Of a DNA stretch of 64,000 nt, positions 15,540 to 26,813 are shown one piece after another; position 1 is the stretch's first letter; every line of letters begins with the position of its first letter. Position numbers and translations under genes: made by a program. Source of the stretch: Neoechinorhynchus agilis (taxonomy: Eukaryota; Acanthocephala); assembly GCA_051530055.1 (NCBI GenBank), contig CM121342.1:9424001-9488000 (forward strand). The letters are read 5' to 3'. The notes under the pieces are model-generated. The model was not told the DNA's origin, did no database searches, and saw nothing but the letters and a program-made list of their open reading frames with translations.

Positions 15540-16290
15540 TTAAACAAATTTTCATTTAGCTTTTAGCAGATTTTCATATTGTAATCTTGAAAAAAAAGAT
15601 ACTTATTGTATTTCAGCAATTAACGATTGGGCAATAAGACGTGGAACAATTGATACAGTGAAATAATCTAATCGCGTTTTAAGGAGTGATTGTAGCAGAT
15701 TTCGGTATTGTAATACTGAAAAAAGATACTTATTGTATTTTAGCAATTAACGATCGGGCAATAAAACGTAGAACAATTTATTCAATAAAATAATTTAATC
15801 GCGTTTTAAGGAGCGATTTTAACAAATTTTCGTTTAGATTTTAGCAGATTTTGGTATTGTAATACCGAAAAAAGATACTTATTGTATTTCAGCAATTAAC
15901 GATCGGGAATAAAACGTGGAACAATTTATTCAATAAAATAATTTAATCGCGTTTTAAGGAGTGATTTTAACAAATTTTCGTTTAGTTTCTAGCAGATTTT
16001 GGTATTGTAATCTTGAAAAAAAAATACTTATTGTATTTCAGCAATTAACGATCGGGCAATAAAACGTGGAACAATTTATTCAATAAAATAATTTAATCGT
16101 GTTTTAAAGAAAAATTTAAACGAATTTCTTTTTATCCTTTAGCAGATTTTGGTATTGTAATCTTGAAAAAAGATACATAGTGTATTTCAGCAATTAATAC
16201 TCGGGCAATATGACGTCGAACAATTAATTCAGTGGAATAATCTAATCGCTTTTTAAAGAAAAATTTATACAAATTTCTTTTTTGCCTTTA
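15540..16290. repeat. Tandem repeat, about 5 units of roughly 148 bp
   Basis: Five units begin with TTAGCAGATTTTGGTATTGT and recur near 15557, 15691, 15838, 15985 and 16138. Each contains ATACTTATTGTATTTCAGCA and ends in AATTTAATCGCGTTTTAA. A diverged partial unit is present at about 17115-17150. The array sits between the collagen gene and the Penelope-like remnant and has no coding potential. Confidence 0.85.
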
Positions 16291-17110
16291 ATATCATCCA
16301 CTCGAGTTACATGGATTAAGGAAAGGGATAGTATTGTGAGGGAATTGAGAATAAGAGGATATCTTATGTGGATAATTGACTGCGGGATTAAGAGGAGCAA
16401 TCACCGAACACAGAACAAAAGACCGCTCCCAGAGTCCGAGAAAGAGTTGAATTTGTTTTGGTGATGCAACAAACCAAATGATCAATTCGATTATGAGGAC
16501 CGAGGGGGAGTTCGAGTGTACAATAATAAAAGCATCATCCTCGCCAACACGTCCAAGAAGAAGGTGTACAATAATCCGACTCGTTGCGGGGTGCACTCAA
16601 TGTGACAAGGCGTACACCGACCAAACAATGCAGGGCATTCCGAAAAGAGTCACCCAACATAAACAAGTCTGTCGACGTTTTGATCGCTTATCTGCGATTT
16701 CAAACCACCAGGAAACTATGCAGCATCGCATAGATTTCGAAGGCACTGAATTTATAGAGAAAGAGCCAAATCTTGTTGGAAGGCGTCTGGTTCTTGAGGC
16801 CTCGCACACATCTCTGCGGCCAATGGAATGAAAGGCAATAAGGCGAATTTCAACGTAAAACTACCTGCCAGTGACGTAGTTAAAATCAATGGAAAACACA
16901 CGATACATTGCAGGGTTTTTCGAGCAGGGGCACACGGTCAGCGAACCTTGTTGGAAGTCGTAAACCTGTCATCCCGAGCCTATTAGACAAAATATAGAAA
17001 AGAACCATAACCAAAAACCTTTTTAGGTGATTTATAAGGCGAGGTTTCCTCTTTCGAAATATTTCCCAATAATAAAGTGATTTTTAACCGAGATTATCTT
17101 CATTACAAGT
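16280..17110 (+). mobile_element. Penelope-like retroelement remnant with GIY-YIG endonuclease
   Basis: 16478-16831 encodes the C-terminal endonuclease typical of Penelope-like elements: CTQCDKAYTDQT (the family has C..C...YIG.T), GIPKRVTQHKQVCRRFDRLS, SNHQETMQHRIDFEG and a final RRLVLEASHTSLR. This is the GIY-YIG fold with its Cys-containing prefix and His-rich middle. The upstream reverse transcriptase is absent or beyond recognition. 16832-17110 looks like the 3' UTR. The element is old and inactive. Confidence 0.75.
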
Positions 17111-18105
17111 CAAAATTCATTTAATGAAATAATCTAATCGCTTTTTAAAAATAGGCGGTTTAAAATGGGAAACTCGAAAAAAAAGACAGTGCTTGACGGA
17201 TTTATAAAAGAAGAATAGGCTTCCGTTCATTATGAGGAAATGTTGTTGAATATGAAATTTGAATATTCTTAAAATCAAGTTTGTTGGGTATGCTGGAAAT
17301 TTAGGCATTTGATTCATACATGTTTTACACAATCAATTCATTATAGTAAATAAATTCGGGAATTTATAATCGTAATAATATCTGCACTTGTCGGAGGATA
17401 CGAATTAAATCATCTTTTTCAAAGAGCATATATAAAAGTGAAAATGATTTATACATTTAATATTTCACGTAGATTTTATGAAATTCTATCCAATTGTTCC
17501 TTCGAGTGGATGTGTATTCCTAATGGCGAATTGTTACACACTCGAGTTTTATTGAAATCAATCTTGCGCATTGTCAAGGCCTCAGCATCCTTCCCAAACA
17601 TTGTTTGCAAGTGTTTACGACGTTTCTTTTAGTTCCATACAGAATTTTAGCAATTTAAAACATTACGCTTCATATCAATAAACTTTTAATTAAACAAAAT
17701 TTATAAAAAGATGTTCTTGTAATATATCATCAGTCGTCTTTATTGTACCAAAAAACATGATCTCAAGAAGGTTTATAGCACTGTCTGAAATACCAAAAAA
17801 CCCGAATCATTCAGTTTTTGATTCCATATTTCTTTTAAGAACAAATTCCTTAAATTTCAGCGCTTTCTCGGTGCATATGAAGAAGATTTACAAGTCAAAA
17901 AGCCTAGTTTGCACATGAATATCTTTAGTCCGATAATTTATGTAAGAACCTCACTCAGTCCAGTATAGATTTCACCAATCATTGTTCTTCACTCATGTAC
18001 ATTTCAAGTGTAACAGATATTTAGACAATTTTGCGCTCACTATGTCCATTGATTGTTTTTCCTAGTCCGTCCTTCACTTTTGTTTGCAATTTCATATCTG
18101 TCATT
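17111..18105. other. Intergenic, no gene seen
   Basis: AT-rich sequence with short frames and no family resemblance. Its right end is the 3' flank of the calcium-channel beta gene on the minus strand. Confidence 0.3.
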
Positions 18106-20029
18106 TTAGAGTCGAGGAACTCGTGCCAGTGGTATTCCACTGATAGAATTCGCTGTAAATCTTTGATTCGCTTCAGGTGGAACAGTATAGATGTTTACTC
18201 TTCGGGGCTCGACCGGGTCGATGGGGTATGGTGTAACCGACCGAAGATTGGGATGTTGGGGCATTGGCATATATCCTGGATGCCGAGCTACGTCTTGTAC
18301 CGCCAAGGAAGATGGAGGTGCAGCCGGCATGTTTACTAGCATATCGATCTTCATGTTCGGCGATTGTGGCATTTGGATATGTGAGCGATTGTTAAACATT
18401 GGCATTGTTATTGGATGTTGTGGTGGAGCTGGCATCGGAGATATCAAAGGTTCTTGAATTTCGTCCAGTTTCGGATGGGTCGCTTCCCAATACTCGTCCA
18501 AATATTCCGCTAGAGATGCACAAGCATCCTCAAGCTGATTCTGATCAAGAACTACATCATAGGCTTCCTACTTTAGACAATAGGACTAATTTGAACAGTT
18601 TCGAGCATACCGGTGGACATTGAGCTAATTTCTCAGCAGCGACGAGTTGAGGATTTATATTTCGCGCTTGTGATTTTCCCCTGGATTTTATCAATTTTTG
18701 TAAAACCTAAGAGAATAAGATTATGGGCAAAAAATCTTAAGTTACTTTTGGTGATGATATCTTTAGATATACAATGATAGGAGCCAAAGATGTTTTTTGA
18801 ATTTGTGCTGGATGATTTACTGTATCACAGTCGAGAACCACAAGATGAAGAGTTCTGGCTAATTCGAAAATTCGCTCAATCTCTTCGTAGACTTCACGCA
18901 GCCCAGAATTGCGGGATCCGCCTCCTCCGGCCGCCCTTTCCATGAGGGAAAAAGCTCCTTTCCCTTGAGCACTCGGCGGAATTGCGCTGTATCCCGCTCC
19001 GTTTCCTCCGGTGATTCGTTTTGCAAGAGAAATATCAGCACATACTCGAGTAATAACGATCGATCCCTCGTATCTTTTTTTAAGAAAGTCAAATACTGCT
19101 TTTTGCATCATATCGGTAACATCGTATCCCTTAAGCGATGGCCCAACCAAAACCACAGGCCGAACATTTGGAACGACGTCGTATGGGGCTGATATTGTCT
19201 GAGTCTATTCAAATTTTCTGTGCACGATTTTCCATCTCAACAAACACTACCTTCTTGAAAAATATCTTCCGCTTTTCCTTAGCATTTAAATTGCTCGTCT
19301 TAACCTTTCCGTCTTCTCCAACAATATCAATGACCGCTCCAGTGGTGTCCTGAGGGCCACCACTTTTACTCGAAGAAGTTGTAGTCGTGTTTGGGCCTCT
19401 ACAATTTATTGATTTAGCGATTTGAATTCCAATTCTTACTTTTTGCTCGAGCTCTTAATCCGCTCTAACTTAATTGGACTGGGTAGAAACCCCAGCGGCG
19501 CCCCGATCTTGATCTTCCGTCCAATCCACCAGTCAGAATCGAATTTCTTAGAAGATTATCATAGCGCTGGACGACATAGCGGATACTCACGTTTTTTACA
19601 TGAAGGTATTCTTTTGTTTCAAACCCAATAACCCGTTCTGGAAGGGGACAATTATCATCCCTTGTTGGAACATATTCAGTATTTGTACGGACGGCAAATG
19701 CTACCGGTCTTGTCTTACCATTAAGAGAAGAGCGTTAGTTTACTTCGATTATTGTTCACACGCCGCCGAACCTTACAATCGTCCAGTGCAGTCTGTGGAC
19801 TTTTTGTAGATTGAGCTGCGTTACTTGTTGTCGTTGTTGCCCGGAATTCTCGATCAACAAGTTCGTCAAAATCAAGTGAATGTTGACTGACGTTAGAATC
19901 TCCAGATCCCTGTAAATACTGAAATTGGATTTGTTGAAGTGATTTTAGTTAGAAATCTCACACTGTTTTGGTGGAATAGGCACTATCGCTAGACTGCTGT
20001 TTTCGCAGCATATTGAAATTAAACGGCAT
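18106..20029 (-). CDS. Voltage-gated calcium channel beta subunit (CACNB)
   Basis: This cytoplasmic MAGUK-like protein binds the AID helix of Cav alpha-1 subunits and controls their trafficking and gating. Eight exons read on the minus strand (20029-19964, 19909-19772, 19713-19591, 19546-19440, 19398-19251, 19204-18746, 18706-18611, 18567-18106) give 532 residues, all joined by GT-AG introns of about 38-58 nt. The SH3 core is [16 protein letters not shown] and [20 protein letters not shown]; the guanylate-kinase-like domain has [66 protein letters not shown] and [13 protein letters not shown] Gly-rich insertion (about 20 residues, [11 protein letters not shown]... to ERAAGGGG) enlarges a loop in the latter domain. 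The tail is Pro/Met-rich. TTTCAG lies 8 nt before the ATG. The gene is a clean contrast to those with odd introns. Confidence 0.96.
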
Positions 20030-21780
20030 TTTTTCTTCTGAAATTCTATTTTAAAACGACATTGCGTTATCTCTCGATTTTGAACAAGAGATTAGTTTGA
20101 GCTGTCGTTGATTAGGAGCTTCATGGAACCAGTTGGCCTTTTCTGAAAAGTCTGGGAGTTGGTTTTAAAGACAATATAGTCGACGCAAAAAAGTGTCACT
20201 GTGATGACTACCAATATTTTCGGACAAAATCTGGCTCCATTTCGCCGTATTTTCTCTGTCTCTCGATCCATGAGCATTCTTTAAAGGAAATGGGAGTGCA
20301 TGTTTGCCTTTACGCGCAACCGCACACATCCATATCGAGAGCGATGAAACATGATGAGACACGATTGTGGGGATTTCGCCCCGATTCCGCTCATTATGAG
20401 GCAAACGCGCGGGAGATGCACTTTCGCTCCAGGCATGTCTAGGAAATTGAATCAATGAGATGCTTTATCTCAGTGTTCACAGGTCCTAAGGAGACTTTTG
20501 GGAAAAACAAGAACAGTGGTCTTTTGTGAATGCTGGATCGTCGCGAGGATAATGGCACCAGAAAATAGGAGACTCCTAAACACTCTTATGAAGGCAAAAA
20601 AAGACAGGGGTTGTTTTTCCTTACAGCTTGTATTGTATCCGACGATGCTCATGGCTAAATGGTGATGAGACAACCACATTTAGCCAAATACACTTTTCTC
20701 AATCTTGGCGAATAAAAACGGGTTCAGCGATTCGCCTATTTTCCCTTTTTAATAACCATATCTCTTATGGTATCCAGATATTTTTTAAGATCGTATGGAA
20801 TGATTGATTGATGAAGAGAACACGCGACCTAGAAAACGCACGAAAAAAGAGGATTTTATCGATTAGGTTCTTAAGGAGGATTTGTGGGAGAGACTACAAA
20901 AAGATCAAGTCTGCGTTTATATCAACGTCTGACTGAAATGTCTAAAAAGAAGGAACGACCAAATTATGACGAATATTCACTGTCGAATTTCCTGTTCACT
21001 TAACTCATCCTGAACTAACTCAATATATGATTTTCCCAGAGGAAATCTTTTTCAATTTTACATGATTAAAATTTAAATTTTTCGACATTAAATGAAACAT
21101 GGTTCCACGAGGACAGTGCAACAGTATCATTGTGGAGACCAACAAAACTTACATTATTCTGTTGGTTTGAAATGGGTCTTTGCATCATCCAAAAAAAAAG
21201 TGTGGCTTGCTATGCTCATCACTCAATTTTTAAGCCAGTGCCTAAACGAAATCATTATTGTACAACCATAGCGGGTTTTCAGATACTTACTCTTTTGAAT
21301 CTTCTATAAAATGCTGAAAATATCCTTGTTGTCATCAAATGGAGCTTCTGAATGCAACCGTCAAACCCTAACACTTGTCGTACTTCTTTTGCTTCACTGC
21401 CTCATTTCTGGATTCCTGACACAGACAGTAGATCACAAGAAAAAGGGTTTCCCTCCTGCAGATTTGAATTCGAGAATATTTTGCGTCACATGCAATTACT
21501 TCCTTTAGAAAAATGGCTTTAAGAACCAAACGCGTGATGGATCTAAGTGTGCTCCTCTGTCGTCTGAGCTAAGAAATGCACGAAACAACCCCAACTAAAC
21601 GACACTTCTCTTCAACTTTAATTGGCAAAGTCTCACAAACAATAAAGCCTCTCGGATCCTTGTAAATCCTGACGGTCCTTTCTCATCATGCTTAGAAAAC
21701 AGGAAAATGAGCAATTTGTCGAGGTATTCACATTTCTAAGCTTTTATCTAATTATAACACTCTTTTTTTGAATCAAACAT
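20030..21780. other. Intergenic, CACNB promoter side
   Basis: This must contain the CACNB promoter and distal sequence. A 65-residue frame at 21311-21508 with a hydrophobic LVVLLLLHCLISGFL segment is the only mildly gene-like item. I cannot support it as a gene. Confidence 0.3.
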
Positions 21781-21784
21781 AATT

Positions 21785-22190
21785 TGCCAAATTGATTTTG
21801 TTTGGCCGAGTGTCTAAAATTGCATGAAATTAATTTTTGCGAAGAAAAAAGCAAAATCCCTAAACGTTTTTAACTTTTCAACAATTCTTGATTCTGTTTG
21901 GCCGAATGTCTAAAATTGCATAAAATTAATATTTGCGAAGAAAAAAAAGCAAAATTCCTAAACGTTTTTAACTTTTCATTAATTCTTGATTTTGTTTGGC
22001 CGAATGTCTAAAATTGCATAAAATTAATTTTTGCGAAGAAAAAAAGCAAAATTCCAAAACGTTTCTTACTTTTCATTAATTCTTGATTTTGTTTGGCCGG
22101 GTGTCTAAAATTGCATAAAATTAATTTTTGCGAAGAAAAAAAGCAAAATTCCTCTTCGTTTTTAACTTTTCAATAATTCTTGATTTTGCT
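21785..22190. repeat. Tandem repeat, about 4 units of 97 bp
   Basis: Units start with TTCTTGATTTTGTTTGGCCG and continue TGTCTAAAATTGCATAAAAT and GCGAAGAAAAAAAGCAAAAT. They recur near 21790, 21887, 21984 and 22081, with a fifth start at about 22172. It is non-coding and lies about 0.5 kb upstream of the innexin gene. Confidence 0.85.
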
Positions 22191-22684
22191 AACCATAAGT
22201 TTGACCACTACATTTGTGTGGAATTATGCAGCGATCATTTATGCGGAATTCATTTTTGACACATTGATGCTAGCAGAAATACTCAAAGAATACATCCATT
22301 CGTTTTCCACTTTCCCCGCGACTGATGAACACTCAATCGACGACAGCTGGAGGCAAGGGAATTAATGGAAAGACATTTACATTGCATCAATCTCTAAATG
22401 AATTTCGGAAATGTATTTCCGCACTGGGCTGATTTTGGAATGCGATAAGCGTTCTTCACTAAATAAAAGAAACCTATCTTTTCCGTCGTATATTTTATAC
22501 TCACTTCAAAAAGGGAGGAGACCAATCAGCTAAGGTTTGTGACTTGCATGTATTCTAGTCAGTGAGATGGCAGCAGAATCTTTGGTGCAATCATATTCCT
22601 ACACTCGTTCTTCATAAAATCTTCAGCACCAGTTTCAGCTCAACTTAAGCAATTTATATTTAGGAAGTCGACTAAAGCGAAAGG
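22191..22684. other. Innexin upstream region
   Basis: No gene is supported. ATATTTAG at 22656-22663 lies 21 nt before the innexin start and is a likely splice or trans-splice acceptor. Confidence 0.35.
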
Positions 22685-25175
22685 ATGGATATTTTGTTTG
22701 CAGTCAACCGATTACCCGCCCTTATATTCGGAGCCACTGCGGATGATGATGACTTCTCCGATCGTCTCAATTACCGATATACGGTGGCCATTTTGTCAAT
22801 GTTTTCGGCGATCGTGTCCAATAGACAGTTTAGTGGACGTCAAATCCAGTGTTGGGTTCCTGCTTATTTCACTGATGGCTATGAAGAATACACAAATCAC
22901 ATTTGCTATATTTCTAATACCTATTATATTGAACCAGATCAGCCACTTCCTAAGGATCAAGACGTTCGGCACGTACAAGAACTGAAATACTATCAATGGA
23001 TTCCATTTATTCTTCTTTTCCTTGCTGGTCTTTTCTATATTCCTCGACTTTTCTGGAAAACCTTTATGACTCGATCGGGAATTGATATTAAAGACGTCGT
23101 AGAAGCGGCTATTAGTTATAAACAATTAGACAAAATTGCTAAGAAATCAACAATCATGACCTATATTGTTACCATGATAGATCAATATGTGGATGATCCA
23201 AGACGAAGACAAGGCGCTCGTTTCCTGTCACCCGCCAGACGAATAATGGCATTCGCTTGCTGCATGCCTGGTAAATTTCACGGAAGCTACTTTATTGGCG
23301 TCTATTTGATCACCAAAATGTTATTTTTGGTTAACACATTAGCGCAGTTTTATCTGCTGAAAGGGTTCCTTGGTATTACTTTTGAAGATTACGGAATCGA
23401 GATCTTACTGAGATTTATTACACGACAAAAGGAGTTTGATTCGTCTATATATTTCCCGAAGGTCACATTATGTGATTTTGGAGTGCGAGAGGTTAATCAT
23501 CCAAATCACAGTCAGCCTTATACGGTTCAATGCGTTCTACCGATCAATCTTTTCAATCAGCAAGTCTTTATGTACTAGGCACGCTTTCGATTGAATAGAA
23601 GATATTTTCGTAGGAAAATTGATTTTTGTTGCACTATACAGAATCTGAGAAAAATTAAGCCAGCCTCCCCGGAAGGTATCTGAGGACCCGGAAAAATATA
23701 TAAAAAGCGTAATCGTATGATTAAGAGTAAAATTATCAGTCGTGTAAGGGATGTTCGAAACACTTAGGGAAAAAATGCAACTGGCTGGCCATACATAAGA
23801 TCGAAAAATCTAAATTGTCTTAGTACCACGATAGAGAGCAAATGTTGTAAGGCATTTTAAGGAAATTTTAGGAATTTAAGCTTTTAATACCTCGGCAAAT
23901 TTTCCGTTTCAAATTATGTTTTTTTGCAAATAAAATCTAAAATTAAATTGAAGAATAAAAAATTTTGCTTCAACTTGTGAATGTTTTACGGGATTTTTTC
24001 ATCTTAGAATGCAAAATGAATCAAGTGACCGTTAGTGAACTTTTTGTTCTTCAAGATTAACTCGATAAAGTCTCTTGAAAAAATAATTCTTCGAAATGTA
24101 ATCACATTTTATTTTCGCATTTAAAGATTGAACTGTTTTTCTTTGTAAACATTTCACGCTTTGACTTCTACGTTATAGATTAAATTTTTGAAGTGTTTAA
24201 CGAAGCAAATGACAGTTCGTTAATTTGATAAGCAAACTTGGCGATTTAATTTTTCTCCATATCTATTGGGTTTGAAGTTTTTCTTTCGAAAAATGTAATT
24301 TTTTAAAATTCCGTTAAGATGAAAAATCTCACAGATGTATAATGAAGCAAATGAAGGTCCGTAAACTTTATTTGCGTACTCAAATGTATTCTAATTTTTC
24401 TTTAATAAGTTAACTAAGATCGCGATTTTGTGTCCTAGCTAAAATTCAACGCCGCATTTTCTTGCAAAAAATTTCCTTCATAAATTTCCAATTCAATGCT
24501 CATATATTTCTAATGTTCAGTATTGCATTTGTTAGTGTAAAGTGACACCGATTTCAAAAGAGACTTTAGCTTAAAATCGAAAGCGTTGACCACGGTACCG
24601 CCGGTACATTGCTCTGGTTTTGGTTCGCTACAGTTGGACTGTTCAATCTTTACTCGCTGATTGTCTGGTTTTATCGTTTTTTGCCATACTCTCAAATGAG
24701 GTACATAACTCGCAGAGTGGATCTGATAAAATCCAAGGACAACATAAAAGAAGATTCCTTAATATGGAATAAAGACGCGTGTCGTGAGTTTGTCAGTGAG
24801 TATTTAAAATCAGATGGAGTGTTTATTCTTCGAATGTTATGCACTAATTCTGGAGATTATGTTACAACCGAAGTTATTCACGGCCTTTGGTATTACTACG
24901 AGATGCGTTCCAAACAACCAATATTTCTGGACAGATTCGTACGTTCTTCGCTTCCTGGAATATTTGAATTATCGGACGGTTCTCATATTCATGCGTCTTC
25001 TATCATAACGGAACCGAGTGGGAGAGCGGCATCCATGAGATATCCACCAGCGCCCAGAGGTCAGTTACCTCCTTATGACATTATGGCTGAATCATTAAGA
25101 AGAAGACGAAAAAATCGAAATCGACAAAAGACCCGGCATGCATCGGACAATCGACATCGAGCCAAGTATTGTTAA
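22685..25175 (+). CDS. Innexin gap-junction protein
   Basis: Innexins form intercellular channels in protostomes. Exon 1 (22685-23571) encodes the N-terminal helix, TM1 (about residues 33-46), extracellular loop 1 with QCWVPA and a second Cys (C56 and C74), the family signature YYQWIPF at 102-108, TM2, a cytoplasmic loop, TM3 and loop 2 with conserved Cys. Exon 2 (24608-25175) starts in TM4 (LLWFWFATVGLFNLYSLIVW) and continues into the cytoplasmic tail, which ends basic (SLRRRRKNRNRQK). The total is 484 residues. The two exons are separated by a 1036-nt segment without GT-AG ends; removing it gives QQVFILLWFWF, matching the usual KI(F/Y)IFLWFW. A phase-compatible AG at 24583 exists but would add about eight residues inside TM4. 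Confidence 0.93.
23572..24607 (+). other. Candidate non-conventional intron in innexin (1036 nt)
   Basis: The segment begins GTACTAGGC and ends GCCGGTAC. ACGCTTTCGATT at 23581-23592 is perfectly complementary to AATCGAAAGCGT at 24575-24586, so the two ends can be brought together. Its removal restores the conserved TM4 motif at the expected length. About 23715-23800 inside it is shared with 26680-26765 (ATTATCAG..GTGTAA...GGCT.GCCA), suggesting a dispersed element. No coding sequence is seen inside. Confidence 0.6.
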
Positions 25176-26813
25176 GACTTCGAGAAAAACTGTATACATT
25201 TTGCGTTGTGGATGCGTACGTTCATCAACGACAATGCTTTCGCCTTCTTTGTGTTTGTGAACGTGAGTAAGTGAGGTGGTGCGAGAATAAATTTTGTTTG
25301 TTCGAAAAATGGTTTATTGCTCTCAAAAACGAATTTCTACTCTGAATCCATGTATTAGACATAAAATTGTAGTTAGTGTTACAACCAAACAACCCATTTC
25401 TCGGATCTCCTCGTGCCGCGAAAAATACTCCCATTATTTCGTTATGTGGTACTCAGCATGCAGCATCAATTGAGACGCCGAGCAAGCAATTTCCATCTAG
25501 TCTTTGAGTGGTAGTAAAGTAGCTAAAGAAAAGTGCGATATCGACTTGCTTTTATGATGAGGTTTAACAATGCAATTGGGTGTTGCTGCTTTTCTCCTTA
25601 GAGGATAAAATTCAGAAATATTGGTTCATGACGTTTACGTTTGAACTCAAACTTGAAAAACAAGAGCACACCTAGGCTTTGAATTTTGTAAGACTCATCA
25701 TTGAATGCATTTTCGGAAAACGGCAAAGGGTGTTTCAACCATTTTTCGCAATTGTGCGGCCGAAAAATATTGGAAATGGGGGCTTAACAAAGCTAATGAT
25801 GATAAATATTAGCTGGAATAATAACGTCTGGCTGGAATTCCACGGGAATCTCTCGAAATCATGGAACATTCCGGGCACCGTTGCGCCATAAAAAAACTAG
25901 TCCGTATCACTTGTCATGAGCTAACTAACGTTAGTCTGATTGCAGTATTCTATGTCAAGATTCCATCTGAGGATGAAGAGAAAAATACATTTTGGTATTA
26001 GAATTCGTCTGGGGTTTTACGGTTTGATATTTTGAGAATAAAAACGCTCTATTGGTCGAAAGCGATAGAATATTAGTTGTCATTATTATTTTTTCAAAGA
26101 AGGTTAACAGCTCATAAACTCAATTATGGTTGTCTTTGCTGAACAAAAAAATACGCTTATATTTAATTAAAAAAGAATTTTGCCGTAAGTTATCTCAGTT
26201 GTTCATTTTATCGCATGACTTAATCCCTCATGTTTAAATCTAAAATCCGATTCCGCATCGAAGAATTCATTTAGATACTTGCACTAAAAATCCCTAGTGC
26301 TTCTCCATCGCTTTAATTTGATAAGTTAAAGGCATAATCGACTTTAGGCCGCAAAATGAATTCGGCGATGTGGAAACTTCCGTTTTGTGCTCTATAGGAA
26401 CAGAAATGCGTTAGCGAGATTGAAATTTTCGTTGCAATGGTGTTTCCGATTAGTCAAATTTGACTGACCAAAAGTGTAAAAACCTTTTTCATTTAAGATT
26501 CGAAGAGTCGCCCATAAGGGTTCGTTTTCAATCGTGAGAAATGTTTGAATTTTACTCAAGTTTTTAGCGGTAGACATTTCAAGAATATACAGCTCGGCAC
26601 GATCTATAAACCGACAATTCCTTACACGACGGATCATTTTCTTTAGACACACAGCCCATGGATATGGGTCAATAGGTTGTGTCCCAGGGAAAATTATCAG
26701 CCATGTAATGGACTCTCATTTCAACACAGAATAAATGTAACCGGCTAGCCAGACTTAAAGATAATTAGCACACTAAAAGAAAGATTTATGCAAAAGCGAC
26801 AAATGTTTTAGAT
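25176..26813. other. Intergenic, with a short dispersed repeat at 26680-26765
   Basis: No gene is supported. The repeat is the second copy of a sequence also found in the innexin intron at 23715-23800. TGTTTTAG at 26804-26811 precedes the next start codon by 2 nt. Confidence 0.35.

Noticed and set aside
20165-20455. 96-residue minus-strand frame upstream of CACNB
   Set aside because: It lies in the promoter side of CACNB with no protein-like pattern.
21311-21508. 65-residue frame with a hydrophobic segment
   Set aside because: No family resemblance, no intron or acceptor support; chance frames of this size are common here.
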